NCBI RefSeq assembly: GCF_000024625.1
Contig: NC_013407.1
Span: forward strand, 186,001 to 250,000
Source: Methanocaldococcus vulcanius M7
Lineage (GTDB): Archaea > AGJL01 > Methanococci > Methanococcales > Methanocaldococcaceae
Length of the DNA: 64,000 nt
Direction of reading: 5' to 3'
A program made the position numbers and the translations under genes. Of the stretch, positions 9,811 through 18,640 are shown one piece after another (position 1 is the first letter of the stretch; the number at the start of each line of letters is the position of its first letter). The notes beneath the pieces were generated by a model, which worked only from the letters and a program-made list of their open reading frames with translations, was not told the origin of the DNA and did not search any database.

Positions 9811-10212
9811 TTACTTATCTTCCAAAATTTTTATATAAATAGTTCTATTTCTTGGACCGTCAAATTCTGCAAAGAATATGCCCTGCCAAGTGCCTAATAA
9901 AGGTTTTCCATCTTCAATAATAACTGTTTCTGAACAGCCAATTAGTGAACTTTTTATATGTGCATCGGAATTTCCCTCTAAGTGCGTAAAATCCCAATTT
10001 CTTGGAATTTTTGATGATAAGAATTTAATCATATCATATTTTACCGAAGGATCTGCATTTTCGTTGATGGTTATTCCCGCAGTTGTGTGAGGAGTGTAGA
10101 TAACCGCTATTCCACTTTTGACTCCTGATTTTGAAATTGCGGAGATCACAACCTCAGTTATATCTACGAACTCTTCTCTATTTTTTGTTATTATTTTTTG
10201 GACAAATAACAT
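9811..10212 (-). CDS. YjbQ/UPF0047 family protein
   Basis: This is a 133-residue single-domain protein of the YjbQ (UPF0047) family. It has the hallmark pair of conserved histidines and acidic residues in IYTPHTTAGITINENADPSV and LEGNSDAHIKSSLIGCSE, and the C-terminal GTWQGIFFAEFDGPRNR. The family forms trimers that bind metal; some members have weak thiamine phosphate synthase activity, but the physiological role is not settled. The ATG at 10212 is preferred over 10224 because GGTGA is five bases before it. Confidence 0.9.
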   Translation of the reverse strand: MLFVQKIITKNREEFVDITEVVISAISKSGVKSGIAVIYTPHTTAGITINENADPSVKYDMIKFLSSKIPRNWDFTHLEGNSDAHIKSSLIGCSETVIIEDGKPLLGTWQGIFFAEFDGPRNRTIYIKILEDK

Positions 10213-10550
10213 GATCATCACCACAAAAGGTTTTAAATGTTTTTAAAATTACTTAAATGTTTTTTGAAATAGTTTTTAAAATTTACGCGTTTGATAAATT
10301 AACGAAAAATAGAGGGTAAAAAACAACCTAATTGATATTCAATAACCTAATATTTATATTAATTATAAATGATTGTATTATATAATCATTATATTATATA
10401 TTTTTATATTTTGAATAAAAGAAAGATAACGCAAAAGATATTTATAGAATGCACTAAAATTTTAACAAATGAATAAATAACAAAATATAAGATTACACGA
10501 TTAATAGGAAACTAAGGGAAATACAAAAAACTAAAAATGAGAGGGAAATT
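10213..10550. other. 338-bp A+T-rich intergenic region with inverted repeat
   Basis: I see no coding sequence here. It separates the divergent yjbQ-like gene and the glycosyltransferase block and should hold both promoters. An imperfectly centred dyad, AATGATT at 10368-10374 and AATCATT at 10384-10390, flanks a TATA-like core. Further TATA-like runs follow at about 10391-10407, which could direct the plus-strand block. Confidence 0.5.
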
Positions 10551-12368
10551 ATGAAATTAGATTATAGATTACCCTTATTACTGCTTGCAATATATATAAT
10601 TCTTGGTGCATTTATTCAATATAGTGGAATCTCCGACTTCAAATCTCTTCCATCTCCACTTTATGGAGGAGATTACTACTACCAAATGGGAGAAATATGG
10701 CACATAAGAGATGGTGGAAATCCATTAGATAGTTCTTCAATGCTTGGAGGAGTTCCTGGCTATCTTCCAGTTTATGGTTACCTCTGTGCTAAGTTTTGTG
10801 ATCTATTTAATTTAGATACAATGAAAGGAATGCTATATTTTTCAATAGTGTTATTTGTTGTAGCAAGTGTTATATGGTTCTGTCTATTTAGAGTTCTATT
10901 TAAAGATGATTGGATTGCATTAATTGGGGTTATCTTAGCGAATGGGATAAATGTCTATCCAATATTGAAATATACAAACTTTACTCATCAAGTTATGATT
11001 CCACTGTTTATATTATTCCTTTATCTCTCATTCAAAGAGAGAAGATCCATATATTACGCATTATTGGGATTGATCTATGGTTTATTAACATTATCACACA
11101 TGATTGCGTTTGTTGGAGCGACTTTGATAATAGCAACTTTTGTTATTTATGAGATTTATAAAAATAAAAATAACATTTTGGAATATTTAAAAGAAAATAT
11201 AAAAAATTGGGTAGTTTTTGGAATTGTTGCATTTCCTGTATTAATGCTCTATTGGTATAAGCCGATATTTGTTTACCACCTACATAGACCCTATGACAGA
11301 TTTCACATGGATATTATGGATTTTGGAAGATTAGACGTGCAAATAAAGTTTTTATTCAACACAATAAAAAGTTATTTATTTAATTTTAGTTCAATTGGTG
11401 GAGCGATAACAACACTGTTACTATGGATCGGAATTTATGGGTATTTTAAACTGGAGAAAAATGATTTAAAAGAATTTTTAAAGGTCTTTGCTATTGGATC
11501 TCTTATCTCTACTTTTAGCTACTTCATAACTGAACCCCTATTTCACATAAACTTCATTCCGAACTATATGTCCTACTTTTATCTCTGGGCAACGACAATA
11601 TTATTCGCTACATTTGGATTAAACTATTTAAAAATAAACTTACAACTAACTGAAACTCTGAACAAAAAAATTGCCGTGTTTGGGATTGTATTTGTGATAT
11701 TATTTGCAAACTCTGCATATGCATTTATCAATTATATAGAAAATGACAAATGGGCTAATGTTGGAAAAGAGCCAATGCCTGAGATGTATATATCTTTACA
11801 ACACTATCTTCTGACTCATACAAGTGTAAACGATGTTATACTCTCAACCAAAGAGTTAAGTTTTGTAATAAACGCGATAAGTGGAAGAAAAGTTATGGTT
11901 GACAGATGGGCTCAACAGAACGATCCATATATAAACCTTCCTCAGCGAGACATGGATGCTGCGGTAATACTATACGGCAATGACACAAAGAAAAAATTGG
12001 AACTAATAAAAAAATATCATATAAAATATTTGTATTGGGATTATAACTGGATAAATACCGAGTTCCAAATAGATAAATATGGAAGGATAGTTGGTATATT
12101 TGATCCACTAATGACTTATGATACAGAAAAAAATAGGGAATATCTGAATGAATATGATGTTAAATACATTCCAATGTATTTCTGGATCGATCCTTCTTGT
12201 AGAAGTAAAGATATTAGAAAGTTCCATCTCCTTATAATATCTCCTCAAAACTACTATAACTTTACAAATCCATGGAAGCCCGACTTAAACAAATATTTGG
12301 TTGAGGTCTGGAATTATACAAAAGATGGGAAGACATTAGCAGTGTTGTATAAGATTAAGGTGAATTAA
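10551..12368 (+). CDS. Membrane glycosyltransferase of GT-C type (putative)
   Basis: This 605-residue protein has about eleven transmembrane segments in its first 400 residues and a C-terminal soluble domain of about 190 residues. The first extracytoplasmic loop has an acidic-aromatic patch (GGDYYYQMGEIW). That position is where GT-C enzymes (PMT, AglB and relatives that use polyprenyl-phosphate sugars) hold their catalytic acidic residue. The soluble part (SGRKVMVDRWAQQNDP, IKYLYWDYNW) resembles domains annotated as 6-pyruvoyl-tetrahydropterin-synthase-related in archaeal membrane proteins. It is followed one base after its stop codon by a polyprenyl-phosphate sugar synthase-like GT2, which would make the donor. 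The acceptor is unknown. The GT-C call rests on topology and context. Confidence 0.65.
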   Translation: MKLDYRLPLLLLAIYIILGAFIQYSGISDFKSLPSPLYGGDYYYQMGEIWHIRDGGNPLDSSSMLGGVPGYLPVYGYLCAKFCDLFNLDTMKGMLYFSIVLFVVASVIWFCLFRVLFKDDWIALIGVILANGINVYPILKYTNFTHQVMIPLFILFLYLSFKERRSIYYALLGLIYGLLTLSHMIAFVGATLIIATFVIYEIYKNKNNILEYLKENIKNWVVFGIVAFPVLMLYWYKPIFVYHLHRPYDRFHMDIMDFGRLDVQIKFLFNTIKSYLFNFSSIGGAITTLLLWIGIYGYFKLEKNDLKEFLKVFAIGSLISTFSYFITEPLFHINFIPNYMSYFYLWATTILFATFGLNYLKINLQLTETLNKKIAVFGIVFVILFANSAYAFINYIENDKWANVGKEPMPEMYISLQHYLLTHTSVNDVILSTKELSFVINAISGRKVMVDRWAQQNDPYINLPQRDMDAAVILYGNDTKKKLELIKKYHIKYLYWDYNWINTEFQIDKYGRIVGIFDPLMTYDTEKNREYLNEYDVKYIPMYFWIDPSCRSKDIRKFHLLIISPQNYYNFTNPWKPDLNKYLVEVWNYTKDGKTLAVLYKIKVN

Positions 12369-12369
12369 A

Positions 12370-13086
12370 ATGAGCCATGAGATAAAAAAAGTGTCAATTG
12401 TGATCCCTGCATATAACGAGGAGAAAGCAATTGGAAAAACTCTCGAATTAATAAAAAATACTATAGAAAAAATTAAAGGGTATGATTTCGAAATAATAGT
12501 GGTAGACAATAATTCCTCGGATAGTACTGGAAAAATCGCTAAGAGCTTAGGAGCGAAAGTTGTATTTGAGCGTAATAAAGGATATGGCAACGCATATAAA
12601 AAAGGTTTGAAAGAAGCAGGAGGAGATATAATAATTACAGGAGATGCAGATGGAACTTATCCTTTTGAGGATATTCCAAAATTTTTACAAATTATTGAAA
12701 AAAATAATGTTGATTTTATAAATACGGATAGATTTGCAAATTTAGAAAAAAATTCAATGCCTTTTATAAATTATATCGGGAACAAGGTCTTAACCTTTTT
12801 GATAAATATGATCTATAATGTAAATATAAAAGATTCCCAATCCGGAATGTGGATATTTAAAAGAGAGGTTATTGAAAAAATGAATTTTGATATTATGAGT
12901 GAAGGAATGCCATTTTCCCAAGAAATAAAGTTATATGCCATATATTTGGGATTCAAATTTTTAGAAATTCCAATTACTTATAGAAAAAGGATAGGTAAGA
13001 AAAAACTAGATCCCGTAAAAGATGGTATTGATAATTTTATTAACTTATTAAAGTTTAGAAAAAAACTTAAATCAGTAAAACAGTAA
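12370..13086 (+). CDS. Glycosyltransferase family 2, polyprenyl-phosphate sugar synthase-like
   Basis: This 238-residue cytoplasmic GT2 enzyme has the opening SIVIPAYNEEKAIGKTL, the nucleotide-binding VVDNNSSDSTG, and the metal-binding DAD in ITGDADGTYP. DSQSGMWIFKREV is typical of dolichyl-phosphate mannose/glucose synthases. There is no C-terminal membrane anchor. It probably moves a sugar from a nucleotide donor to dolichyl phosphate at the inner face of the membrane. GGTGA overlaps the end of the upstream GT-C-like gene, so the two are translationally close and almost certainly co-transcribed. Sugar identity is not readable. Confidence 0.88.
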   Translation: MSHEIKKVSIVIPAYNEEKAIGKTLELIKNTIEKIKGYDFEIIVVDNNSSDSTGKIAKSLGAKVVFERNKGYGNAYKKGLKEAGGDIIITGDADGTYPFEDIPKFLQIIEKNNVDFINTDRFANLEKNSMPFINYIGNKVLTFLINMIYNVNIKDSQSGMWIFKREVIEKMNFDIMSEGMPFSQEIKLYAIYLGFKFLEIPITYRKRIGKKKLDPVKDGIDNFINLLKFRKKLKSVKQ

Positions 13087-13142
13087 TAAAAAACATTATC
13101 ACTTTTTATTTTAATTTTAATATGGTGATAAAATATATAGAT

Positions 13143-13484
13143 TCAAAATGAGAAACATAACGCACAAGTTATAATCAAAATTAGCAAAATATGGTTTATT
13201 TTTAAATTAACTCTTTGAATTTTTAGAGCTCCCAAGCGAAAAATTATTTCTTTATTTTTATTTTTTGTAAATTCCACAATTATCTTTAAAATTAATATAG
13301 CAATTAAAGGAAAAAGATAATATATTTTATACATTGGAAATCCTATAAACGATAATATATAAGAAAAACTAATGATATAAAATACTGAGAGAAAAGGACT
13401 CATAATAATTTTTTCCTCACTACTATTTATTGGATTTATTAAATACATTAACATTAAGATAGTTAAAAACAATAAAATACTCAT
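13143..13484 (-). CDS. Possible small membrane protein of unknown function
   Basis: This open frame of 113 residues predicts three or four membrane segments (SILLFLTILMLMYLI, VFYIISFSYILSFIGFPM, IYYLFPLIAILILKIIV and ILLILIITCALCFSF). I do not recognise it. It lies on the opposite strand between two plus-strand genes, and only a weak GGGAT precedes the ATG at 13482-13484. It could be a real small membrane protein, a remnant of a larger one, or a chance frame in A+T-rich DNA. The hydrophobic segments separated by charged loops (EFTKNKNKE) argue mildly for coding. Confidence 0.4.
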   Translation of the reverse strand: MSILLFLTILMLMYLINPINSSEEKIIMSPFLSVFYIISFSYILSFIGFPMYKIYYLFPLIAILILKIIVEFTKNKNKEIIFRLGALKIQRVNLKINHILLILIITCALCFSF

Positions 13485-13516
13485 AACTATCCCATAAACT
13501 AAATTTCGGTGAAATT

Positions 13517-14719
13517 GTGAATTTTATATATAAGATCCCCTATCTATCCTTAGGAATAATATGTGGAACTATAACTGGTTTGTTTCCTGGTATTCATCCA
13601 AATAATATCGTTGCTTTATCTTTTTTAATTTTACCATATTTTGGGGTGGACAATTATATACTATTTTTAATCGGATTGGTTATTACCCACTACTTTATAA
13701 ATTTTATTCCTTCCGCTTTTTTAGGAGTTCCAGATGATGAGACCGCTGTCTCTGCTCTACCAATGCACAAATTAACTTTAAATGGAAGAGGATATGAGGC
13801 AATTGTATTAGCTGGATTTGGAAGTTATTTGGGTGTTGTTTTTTCAATACTTATTAGTTTATTTGTTATTTCAATTTTACATTTTGATGTAAAAGTGTTT
13901 TATCATCATATAAAGATATTTATTCCTTTTATTCTAATTGCTTTTATCCTCTATCAAATTTTTACAGCAAAATCTATCTGGGAAATTTTAGTTATATTCT
14001 TATCAGGAATTTTTGGAATTGCGGTTTTGTATTGTAGTGAAGCATTTAGCATAACATTAACAGCCATATTTACTGGAATGTTTGGAATTCCACTGTTAAT
14101 AAACAACTTAAAAACCTATAAAATAAAAAATCAGATAATAACATTTCCAAATTTTGATTTAAAATTTTTAAAATCATCACTTTTTGCTTCAATATTTGGA
14201 TTTTTTAGAATATTTTTGCCAGGAATTAGCGGATCTCAGTTGAACTATATTTTAAGTAAAATATTAAAAGAAAAGGATTTAAAAAACTTTATCGTTTCTC
14301 AGGGGAGTATTATTTTATCCAACGAGATTTTTTCTATATTAGCAGTTATCTTTATTGGAATTGGGAGAAGTGGTGTTGCAAGAGCAATACAACTTTTAAA
14401 CGTGGATCTTAGTATGAATACTGCAATTTTTTCAATATTAATAACTGCCACAGTAGCAGTAATTATATTATTAAATCTATCGAAATATATTTTATTGTTT
14501 ATCCAAAAAGTGAACTTTAAAATTTTATCCCTGTTTTTTATTGCTTTTTGCTCACTTGTAGTGGTTGTTGGAAGTTATAATCTCTACTTAATACATCATA
14601 TTGTTGTCTACCTAACTGCTGTTTGTATTGGCCTTTTAGCAGTAAAAAGCAACTCAAAATTATCCAATATGATGAATGTGTTAATATTTCCAACGATAAT
14701 TATGTTTTTGAGGGGTTAG
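13517..14719 (+). CDS. TctA-like (DUF112) multi-spanning membrane protein
   Basis: This 400-residue membrane protein has about eleven or twelve hydrophobic segments. The N-terminal GTITGLFPGIHPNNIVAL and FIPSAFLGVPDDETAVSALPMHKLTLNGRG match the conserved parts of the TctA/DUF112 family, the large permease of tripartite tricarboxylate transporters. Archaeal stand-alone members lack the usual small TctB and periplasmic TctC partners, and none is nearby here. It starts at GTG 13517, four bases after GGTGA. The next gene begins two bases after its stop. Its setting among glycosyltransferase and flippase-like genes suggests a role at the cell surface, but the substrate is unknown. Confidence 0.8.
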   Translation: MNFIYKIPYLSLGIICGTITGLFPGIHPNNIVALSFLILPYFGVDNYILFLIGLVITHYFINFIPSAFLGVPDDETAVSALPMHKLTLNGRGYEAIVLAGFGSYLGVVFSILISLFVISILHFDVKVFYHHIKIFIPFILIAFILYQIFTAKSIWEILVIFLSGIFGIAVLYCSEAFSITLTAIFTGMFGIPLLINNLKTYKIKNQIITFPNFDLKFLKSSLFASIFGFFRIFLPGISGSQLNYILSKILKEKDLKNFIVSQGSIILSNEIFSILAVIFIGIGRSGVARAIQLLNVDLSMNTAIFSILITATVAVIILLNLSKYILLFIQKVNFKILSLFFIAFCSLVVVVGSYNLYLIHHIVVYLTAVCIGLLAVKSNSKLSNMMNVLIFPTIIMFLRG

Positions 14720-14720
14720 G

Positions 14721-15662
14721 ATGGATTTAAAAAAGCAGATATTAAATAAAAGGACAGTTGCTTCCTTTGTATTGTCTTTTATCATAATATTATACATTAT
14801 CTCCAAAATCGACCTTGATAAAGTATTGATTATTTTAAAAAATTTGAATATTATTTATTATCTCCTTGCAATAGCAATGTTCTATTTATCAATAGTGATT
14901 AAAAGCTATCGTTGGAAACTCTTCTTAAAAAATGCAAAAATTGATCTGAATTTGAAAGATGCATTTTTGATCTATTATCTTTCAATGTTTGTAAATTCAT
15001 TGGTTCCTGCTAAGTTGGGAGATGTTTATAGAGGGTATTTACTAAAAAAGAAGACAGAGAAATCAATATCTTTAGGATTTGGAACTGTCTTTATTGAGAG
15101 AATTTTTGACCTTGTGGCAATGATTTCGATTTTATTTATTTCTGCTTATTTATCTTTTGAGGCAAATATTCCAAATGAAATTTTATATTCAATAAAATGG
15201 GGAGTTATTATCATACTTTTACTAATTTTGTTTATTATTGGATTTTTAGTAATAAATAGCAGATTAAATTTAAAAAATAGGAGGATAGAAGGAATTTTAA
15301 TGAATTTTGAAAAGGGTCTAAAAGCCGTGAAATTGGAAACATTACCTATTATAACGACTTTATCTTTTCTCGGATGGCTAATTGAAGGATTGACTATTTA
15401 TTTTATATTTTTAGCACTAAACCTTAAATTGAGCATAATCTTTGGAATTTTTTCAGATCTTGCATCTTCTCTACTAACTGCGATTCCATTAACTCCTTCA
15501 GGTTTGGGAATTGTGGACTATGCATTAATATATATATTAAAATTAAAAAATTTAGGATATAGTGAAAGTTTCGCAGTCCTTATACTCTATCGGTTAATAT
15601 CTTATTTTTCTATTGTGTTTTTTGGAGCGATCTTATTTTCTATCAATGATATGAAAAAATAA
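14721..15662 (+). CDS. UPF0104 / lysylphosphatidylglycerol-synthase-type membrane protein (flippase-like)
   Basis: This 313-residue integral membrane protein has about eight transmembrane helices. It carries the family signature YLSMFVNSLVPAKLGDVYRGYLLKKK and the later SSLLTAIPLTPSGLGIVDYALIYILK. The family (PF03706) includes the membrane part of MprF, a lipid flippase, and archaeal AglR-like proteins implicated in flipping dolichol-linked sugars. GAGGGG lies ahead of the ATG at 14721, and the gene is joined directly to the TctA-like gene. Given the GT2 and GT-C-like genes upstream, a lipid-linked sugar flippase is a plausible inference, not shown. Confidence 0.82.
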   Translation: MDLKKQILNKRTVASFVLSFIIILYIISKIDLDKVLIILKNLNIIYYLLAIAMFYLSIVIKSYRWKLFLKNAKIDLNLKDAFLIYYLSMFVNSLVPAKLGDVYRGYLLKKKTEKSISLGFGTVFIERIFDLVAMISILFISAYLSFEANIPNEILYSIKWGVIIILLLILFIIGFLVINSRLNLKNRRIEGILMNFEKGLKAVKLETLPIITTLSFLGWLIEGLTIYFIFLALNLKLSIIFGIFSDLASSLLTAIPLTPSGLGIVDYALIYILKLKNLGYSESFAVLILYRLISYFSIVFFGAILFSINDMKK

Positions 15663-15965
15663 ATAAAATAAATTACTGAATTTAATAAATAATAAAATTT
15701 TAAGAATAAAAATATAAGATAAAAACTATTAATATTGAAATTAATCATTCGGATATTATGATTTTTTATGTGGGTATTTATTTAAGGAACAGTTTATTAA
15801 TCAATATATATACAAATCTATTGATTTCGATTGTTAAACCACAACTGGTTTAAAATTTTCTTAAATAAACTTTAAATAAATTAAAATTATTTTAATTATG
15901 TAAGAGGATGCACAACCTTTAAATATTCTGAGGATACATCTTTTTTATGAGAAATGGTGATAATA
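15663..15965. other. 303-bp intergenic region with mobB promoter elements
   Basis: No gene is visible. It holds a perfect 8-bp hairpin or operator, TTAAACCA (15834-15841) and TGGTTTAA (15846-15853) with a CAAC loop. A TATA-like TTTAAATATT at 15918-15927 would place transcription start about 20 bases before the mobB ribosome binding site. The hairpin could also terminate the upstream membrane-protein operon, but it is about 170 bp after its stop and lacks a following T run. Confidence 0.45.
15834..15853. promoter_or_regulatory. 8-bp perfect hairpin or operator upstream of mobB
   Basis: TTAAACCA and TGGTTTAA flank the loop CAAC. It lies 65 bp upstream of the proposed mobB TATA box, in an activator-like position, or it could form an RNA hairpin. 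Confidence 0.4.
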
Positions 15966-16670
15966 ATGAGAGTAATTGGTATCATTGGCTACAAAGATTC
16001 AGGCAAAACAACACTGATTGAAAATATTTTAAAGAACTCTGACAAAAAGATAGCAGTGATAAAACATAGCAGTGATAGAGTAGAGGTAGATAAAGAAGGA
16101 AGCGACACACATCGACTCTCAAATGCTGGGGCAGAGGTTACAATCTTAGCGACTGATGAGAGAACGGTTTTCTTCACCGACAGGATGGATTTAGAGACAA
16201 TATTATCGCTTTTAATAAACTATGACATTGATTTTGTAATCATTGAAGGATTTAAAGAGGCATTAAAGCGACTAAATATTCCAAAGATCGTGATGTTGAA
16301 AAATAAAGAAGGAAGCGAGTTAATAGATGACCACACTGCCCTTATAATTGAGGACTACAATTACAACATTGAAGAAATTTTAAATGTTATTTACGAAAAG
16401 GCAGTAGTTCCAACAATGAACCTAAACTGTGGACACTGTGGATACAATTGTAAATCTTTTGTAAAGGCGGTTGTGGAAGATGAGGCAAAGTGGAGTGATT
16501 GTGTCTTAGCGAAAGGTATAAAAATAATTGTTGATGGTAAAATAATTCCTGCCGTTCCTTTTGTATCGAAGATCGTCGGCAACACAATAAAAGCGATGAT
16601 TGAAACACTCAAGGGAGTCGAAAATCCGAAAAATATTAAAGTGGAAATCGACATATCAAAATTAAAGTGA
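15966..16670 (+). CDS. mobB: MobB-type GTPase with C-terminal Fe-S domain
   Basis: This 234-residue protein has an N-terminal MobB P-loop GTPase (GYKDSGKTTL, residues about 7-16; then DTHRLSNAGAEVTIL and VIIEGFKE). MobB helps make dinucleotide forms of the molybdenum or tungsten pterin cofactor. After about residue 145 there is a cysteine-rich module, CGHCGYNC, 16 residues, then Cys (CX2CX3CX16C). This matches the layout of the PF04060 four-cysteine Fe-S domain. Tungsten formylmethanofuran dehydrogenase and formate dehydrogenase would be users of the cofactor. The ATG at 15966 is chosen over 15954 because GGTGA lies five bases before it. Confidence 0.88.
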   Translation: MRVIGIIGYKDSGKTTLIENILKNSDKKIAVIKHSSDRVEVDKEGSDTHRLSNAGAEVTILATDERTVFFTDRMDLETILSLLINYDIDFVIIEGFKEALKRLNIPKIVMLKNKEGSELIDDHTALIIEDYNYNIEEILNVIYEKAVVPTMNLNCGHCGYNCKSFVKAVVEDEAKWSDCVLAKGIKIIVDGKIIPAVPFVSKIVGNTIKAMIETLKGVENPKNIKVEIDISKLK

Positions 16671-16843
16671 TTTGGTATAAACGAATCAATATAAATAAAT
16701 AGTCAAAACCAAAATATTTAAATAATAGTAGTATATTATAGTAAAGTTGTGGCGTAATTTAAACATCAATATGGAAAAATATGCCTTCGAAAATATACTC
16801 AAACATTTTACGGAAAAATCAAAAAAATTCGAGGGGGATAGAA

Positions 16844-17113
16844 ATGGAAAAGTACGAAAAAGCAGCAGAAATATTTAAGGCATTTGGAGATCCAACAAGA
16901 TTAATGATATTAAAGCTGTTGGCGGAGAATGGAAGCATGTGCGTCTGCAAAATCATAGACGAGCTGAAAAAGCCACAGCCAACAATCTCACACCACTTAA
17001 ACATACTAAAAAAAGCAGGAATAGTCAAAGCAAGAAAAGAAGGAACTTGGAACTTCTATTACATAGTAGATGATAGAGTTAAAGAGATCATAAAGTTAGT
17101 CGATGAATTATAA
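16844..17113 (+). CDS. ArsR-family metal- or thiol-responsive repressor
   Basis: This 89-residue winged helix-turn-helix protein has the ArsR/SmtB order FKAFGDPTRLMILKLL, recognition helix PTISHHLNILKKAGIV, and wing ARKEGTWNFYYI. The motif SMCVCKIIDEL carries Cys33 and Cys35 in the same place as the ELCVCD metal box of ArsR and CadC. It may therefore sense arsenite, a thiophilic metal or redox state. The ATG at 16844 follows GAGGGGGA and is preferred to the upstream in-frame ATG at 16781. No metal-efflux gene is adjacent. A 35-codon frame begins at 16771 and overlaps its start in another frame. Confidence 0.9.
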   Translation: MEKYEKAAEIFKAFGDPTRLMILKLLAENGSMCVCKIIDELKKPQPTISHHLNILKKAGIVKARKEGTWNFYYIVDDRVKEIIKLVDEL

Positions 17114-17538
17114 ACATCTAAATATTAAAATTAAATTATAGACGTTTGAAGAAACCTTAAAAAGGTTTAAAGTTTAAGTGAAAAAAGAAAATGAGGATAT
17201 GGTGACAAAGAAATTCCTAAAATTTTTATATTAAATTTTATATTAAAAGTTTTAAAACGAAATAGAAAGATTTACAGCATAACTTTCATAATTTTTACTT
17301 TTTAGATTTAAATTTTTAAACTATATAGAATTACTTTTTTATTATTTTTATTATTTTAAAAAATTTTTTCAGTAAATTTAAAGTATAAGTGCTTTTATAC
17401 AAATACACCTATTTTCGCAATTAAAAACAATGAAAAATAAAAAAATAATAAAAAAATAAATAGATATGCAAATTCTATATATCTCATATAACCTAAATAA
17501 AAAATAAACTAAAACAACAATTATTTTCGGTGATCTCG
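17114..17538. other. 425-bp A+T-rich intergenic region
   Basis: I find no supported gene. It contains two tandem copies of the 12-mer TTTTATATTAAA at 17224-17247 and several long A/T runs, so a TATA box for the DRG gene cannot be chosen with confidence. The region separates arsR and the DRG GTPase, which read in the same direction. Confidence 0.4.
17224..17247. repeat. Two tandem 12-bp units
   Basis: TTTTATATTAAA is repeated exactly at 17224-17235 and 17236-17247 in the gap between arsR and the DRG gene. In such A+T-rich DNA this may be chance or polymerase slippage, but TATA-like content means it could affect transcription. Confidence 0.5.
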
Positions 17539-18639
17539 GTGGGAATTGAAGAAGAAATTAAGAGAATAGAAGAAGAACTCAAAAATACCCCCTACAACAA
17601 AGCAACTCAAAAACACATAGGAAGATTAAAAGCAAAATTAGCCAGGTTGAGAGAACAGTCCCAAAGTAGAGGAGGGGGTGGTGGAAAAGGATATGCAGTT
17701 AAAAAAAGTGGAGATGCCACTGCTGCATTTGTTGGATTCCCATCAGTTGGAAAATCCACACTCTTAAACAAACTTACAAATGCAAACTCAGAAGTAGGAG
17801 CATATGCATTCACAACACTAACAATAGTTCCAGGAGTTTTAAATTACAAAGGTGCAAAAATACAACTTTTAGACGCTCCGGGTATTATTGTAGGAGCTTC
17901 TTCTGGAAAGGGAAGAGGGACAGAGGTACTATCAGCAGTAAGAAGTGCAGATCTAATACTATTGACAGTAGATATTTACACACTTGATCACCTCCCTGTC
18001 TTGGAAAAAGAACTATACAATGTAGGAATTAGGTTAGACCAGAAGCCACCAGATGTTAAAATAAAAGTTAAAGAAAGAGGCGGGATAAATGTTAGCTCAA
18101 CAGTTCCTTTAACCCATATTGACGAAGATACCGTAGAGGCAATCTTAAACGAATATAGAATACATAATGCAGATGTAGTTATAAGAGAGGATATAACATT
18201 AGAGCAGTTTATAGACGTTGTCTCTGGAAATAGGGTTTATATTCCTTCTCTTGTTGTGGTTAACAAGATCGACCTGGCAGATGAGAACTATTTAAAATAT
18301 ATAAAGCAGAAGTTAGAAGAATTTGGAAAGGATTATATTCTTGTATCTGGAAATAAAAACATAAATTTAGATCTTTTAAAAGAAAAAATTTATGAAAAAT
18401 TAGGATTTATAAAGATATACTTAAAACCGCAAGGTAAAAAACCTGATTTTGATGAGCCGTTAATAATGAGAAAAGGATCTACTGTAAAAGATGTATGTGA
18501 AAAACTTCACAAGGACTTTGTTAAGAATTTCAGATATGCACAGGTCTGGGGAAAATCAGCAAAACATCCGGGGCAGAGAGTTGGATTAGATCATAGGTTA
18601 GAAGATGAGGATATATTAACTATCGTGATAAAGAGGTAA
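17539..18639 (+). CDS. DRG-family GTPase (Obg-like, TGS domain)
   Basis: This 366-residue member of the DRG branch of Obg GTPases is associated with translating ribosomes in archaea and eukaryotes. The order is an N-terminal helical, basic region (KATQKHIGRLKAKLARLREQ), a glycine-rich linker, the P-loop GFPSVGKST, switch region TTLTIVPG, DAPGI, NKID, and a C-terminal TGS domain (RKGSTVKDVCEKLH...). Start choice: GGTGA at 17529-17533 is five bases before the GTG at 17539, so this is preferred to the GTG at 17530 that lies within the binding site. The dph2 gene follows within one base of the stop codon, linking two translation-related functions. Confidence 0.94.
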   Translation: MGIEEEIKRIEEELKNTPYNKATQKHIGRLKAKLARLREQSQSRGGGGGKGYAVKKSGDATAAFVGFPSVGKSTLLNKLTNANSEVGAYAFTTLTIVPGVLNYKGAKIQLLDAPGIIVGASSGKGRGTEVLSAVRSADLILLTVDIYTLDHLPVLEKELYNVGIRLDQKPPDVKIKVKERGGINVSSTVPLTHIDEDTVEAILNEYRIHNADVVIREDITLEQFIDVVSGNRVYIPSLVVVNKIDLADENYLKYIKQKLEEFGKDYILVSGNKNINLDLLKEKIYEKLGFIKIYLKPQGKKPDFDEPLIMRKGSTVKDVCEKLHKDFVKNFRYAQVWGKSAKHPGQRVGLDHRLEDEDILTIVIKR

Positions 18640-18640
18640 G

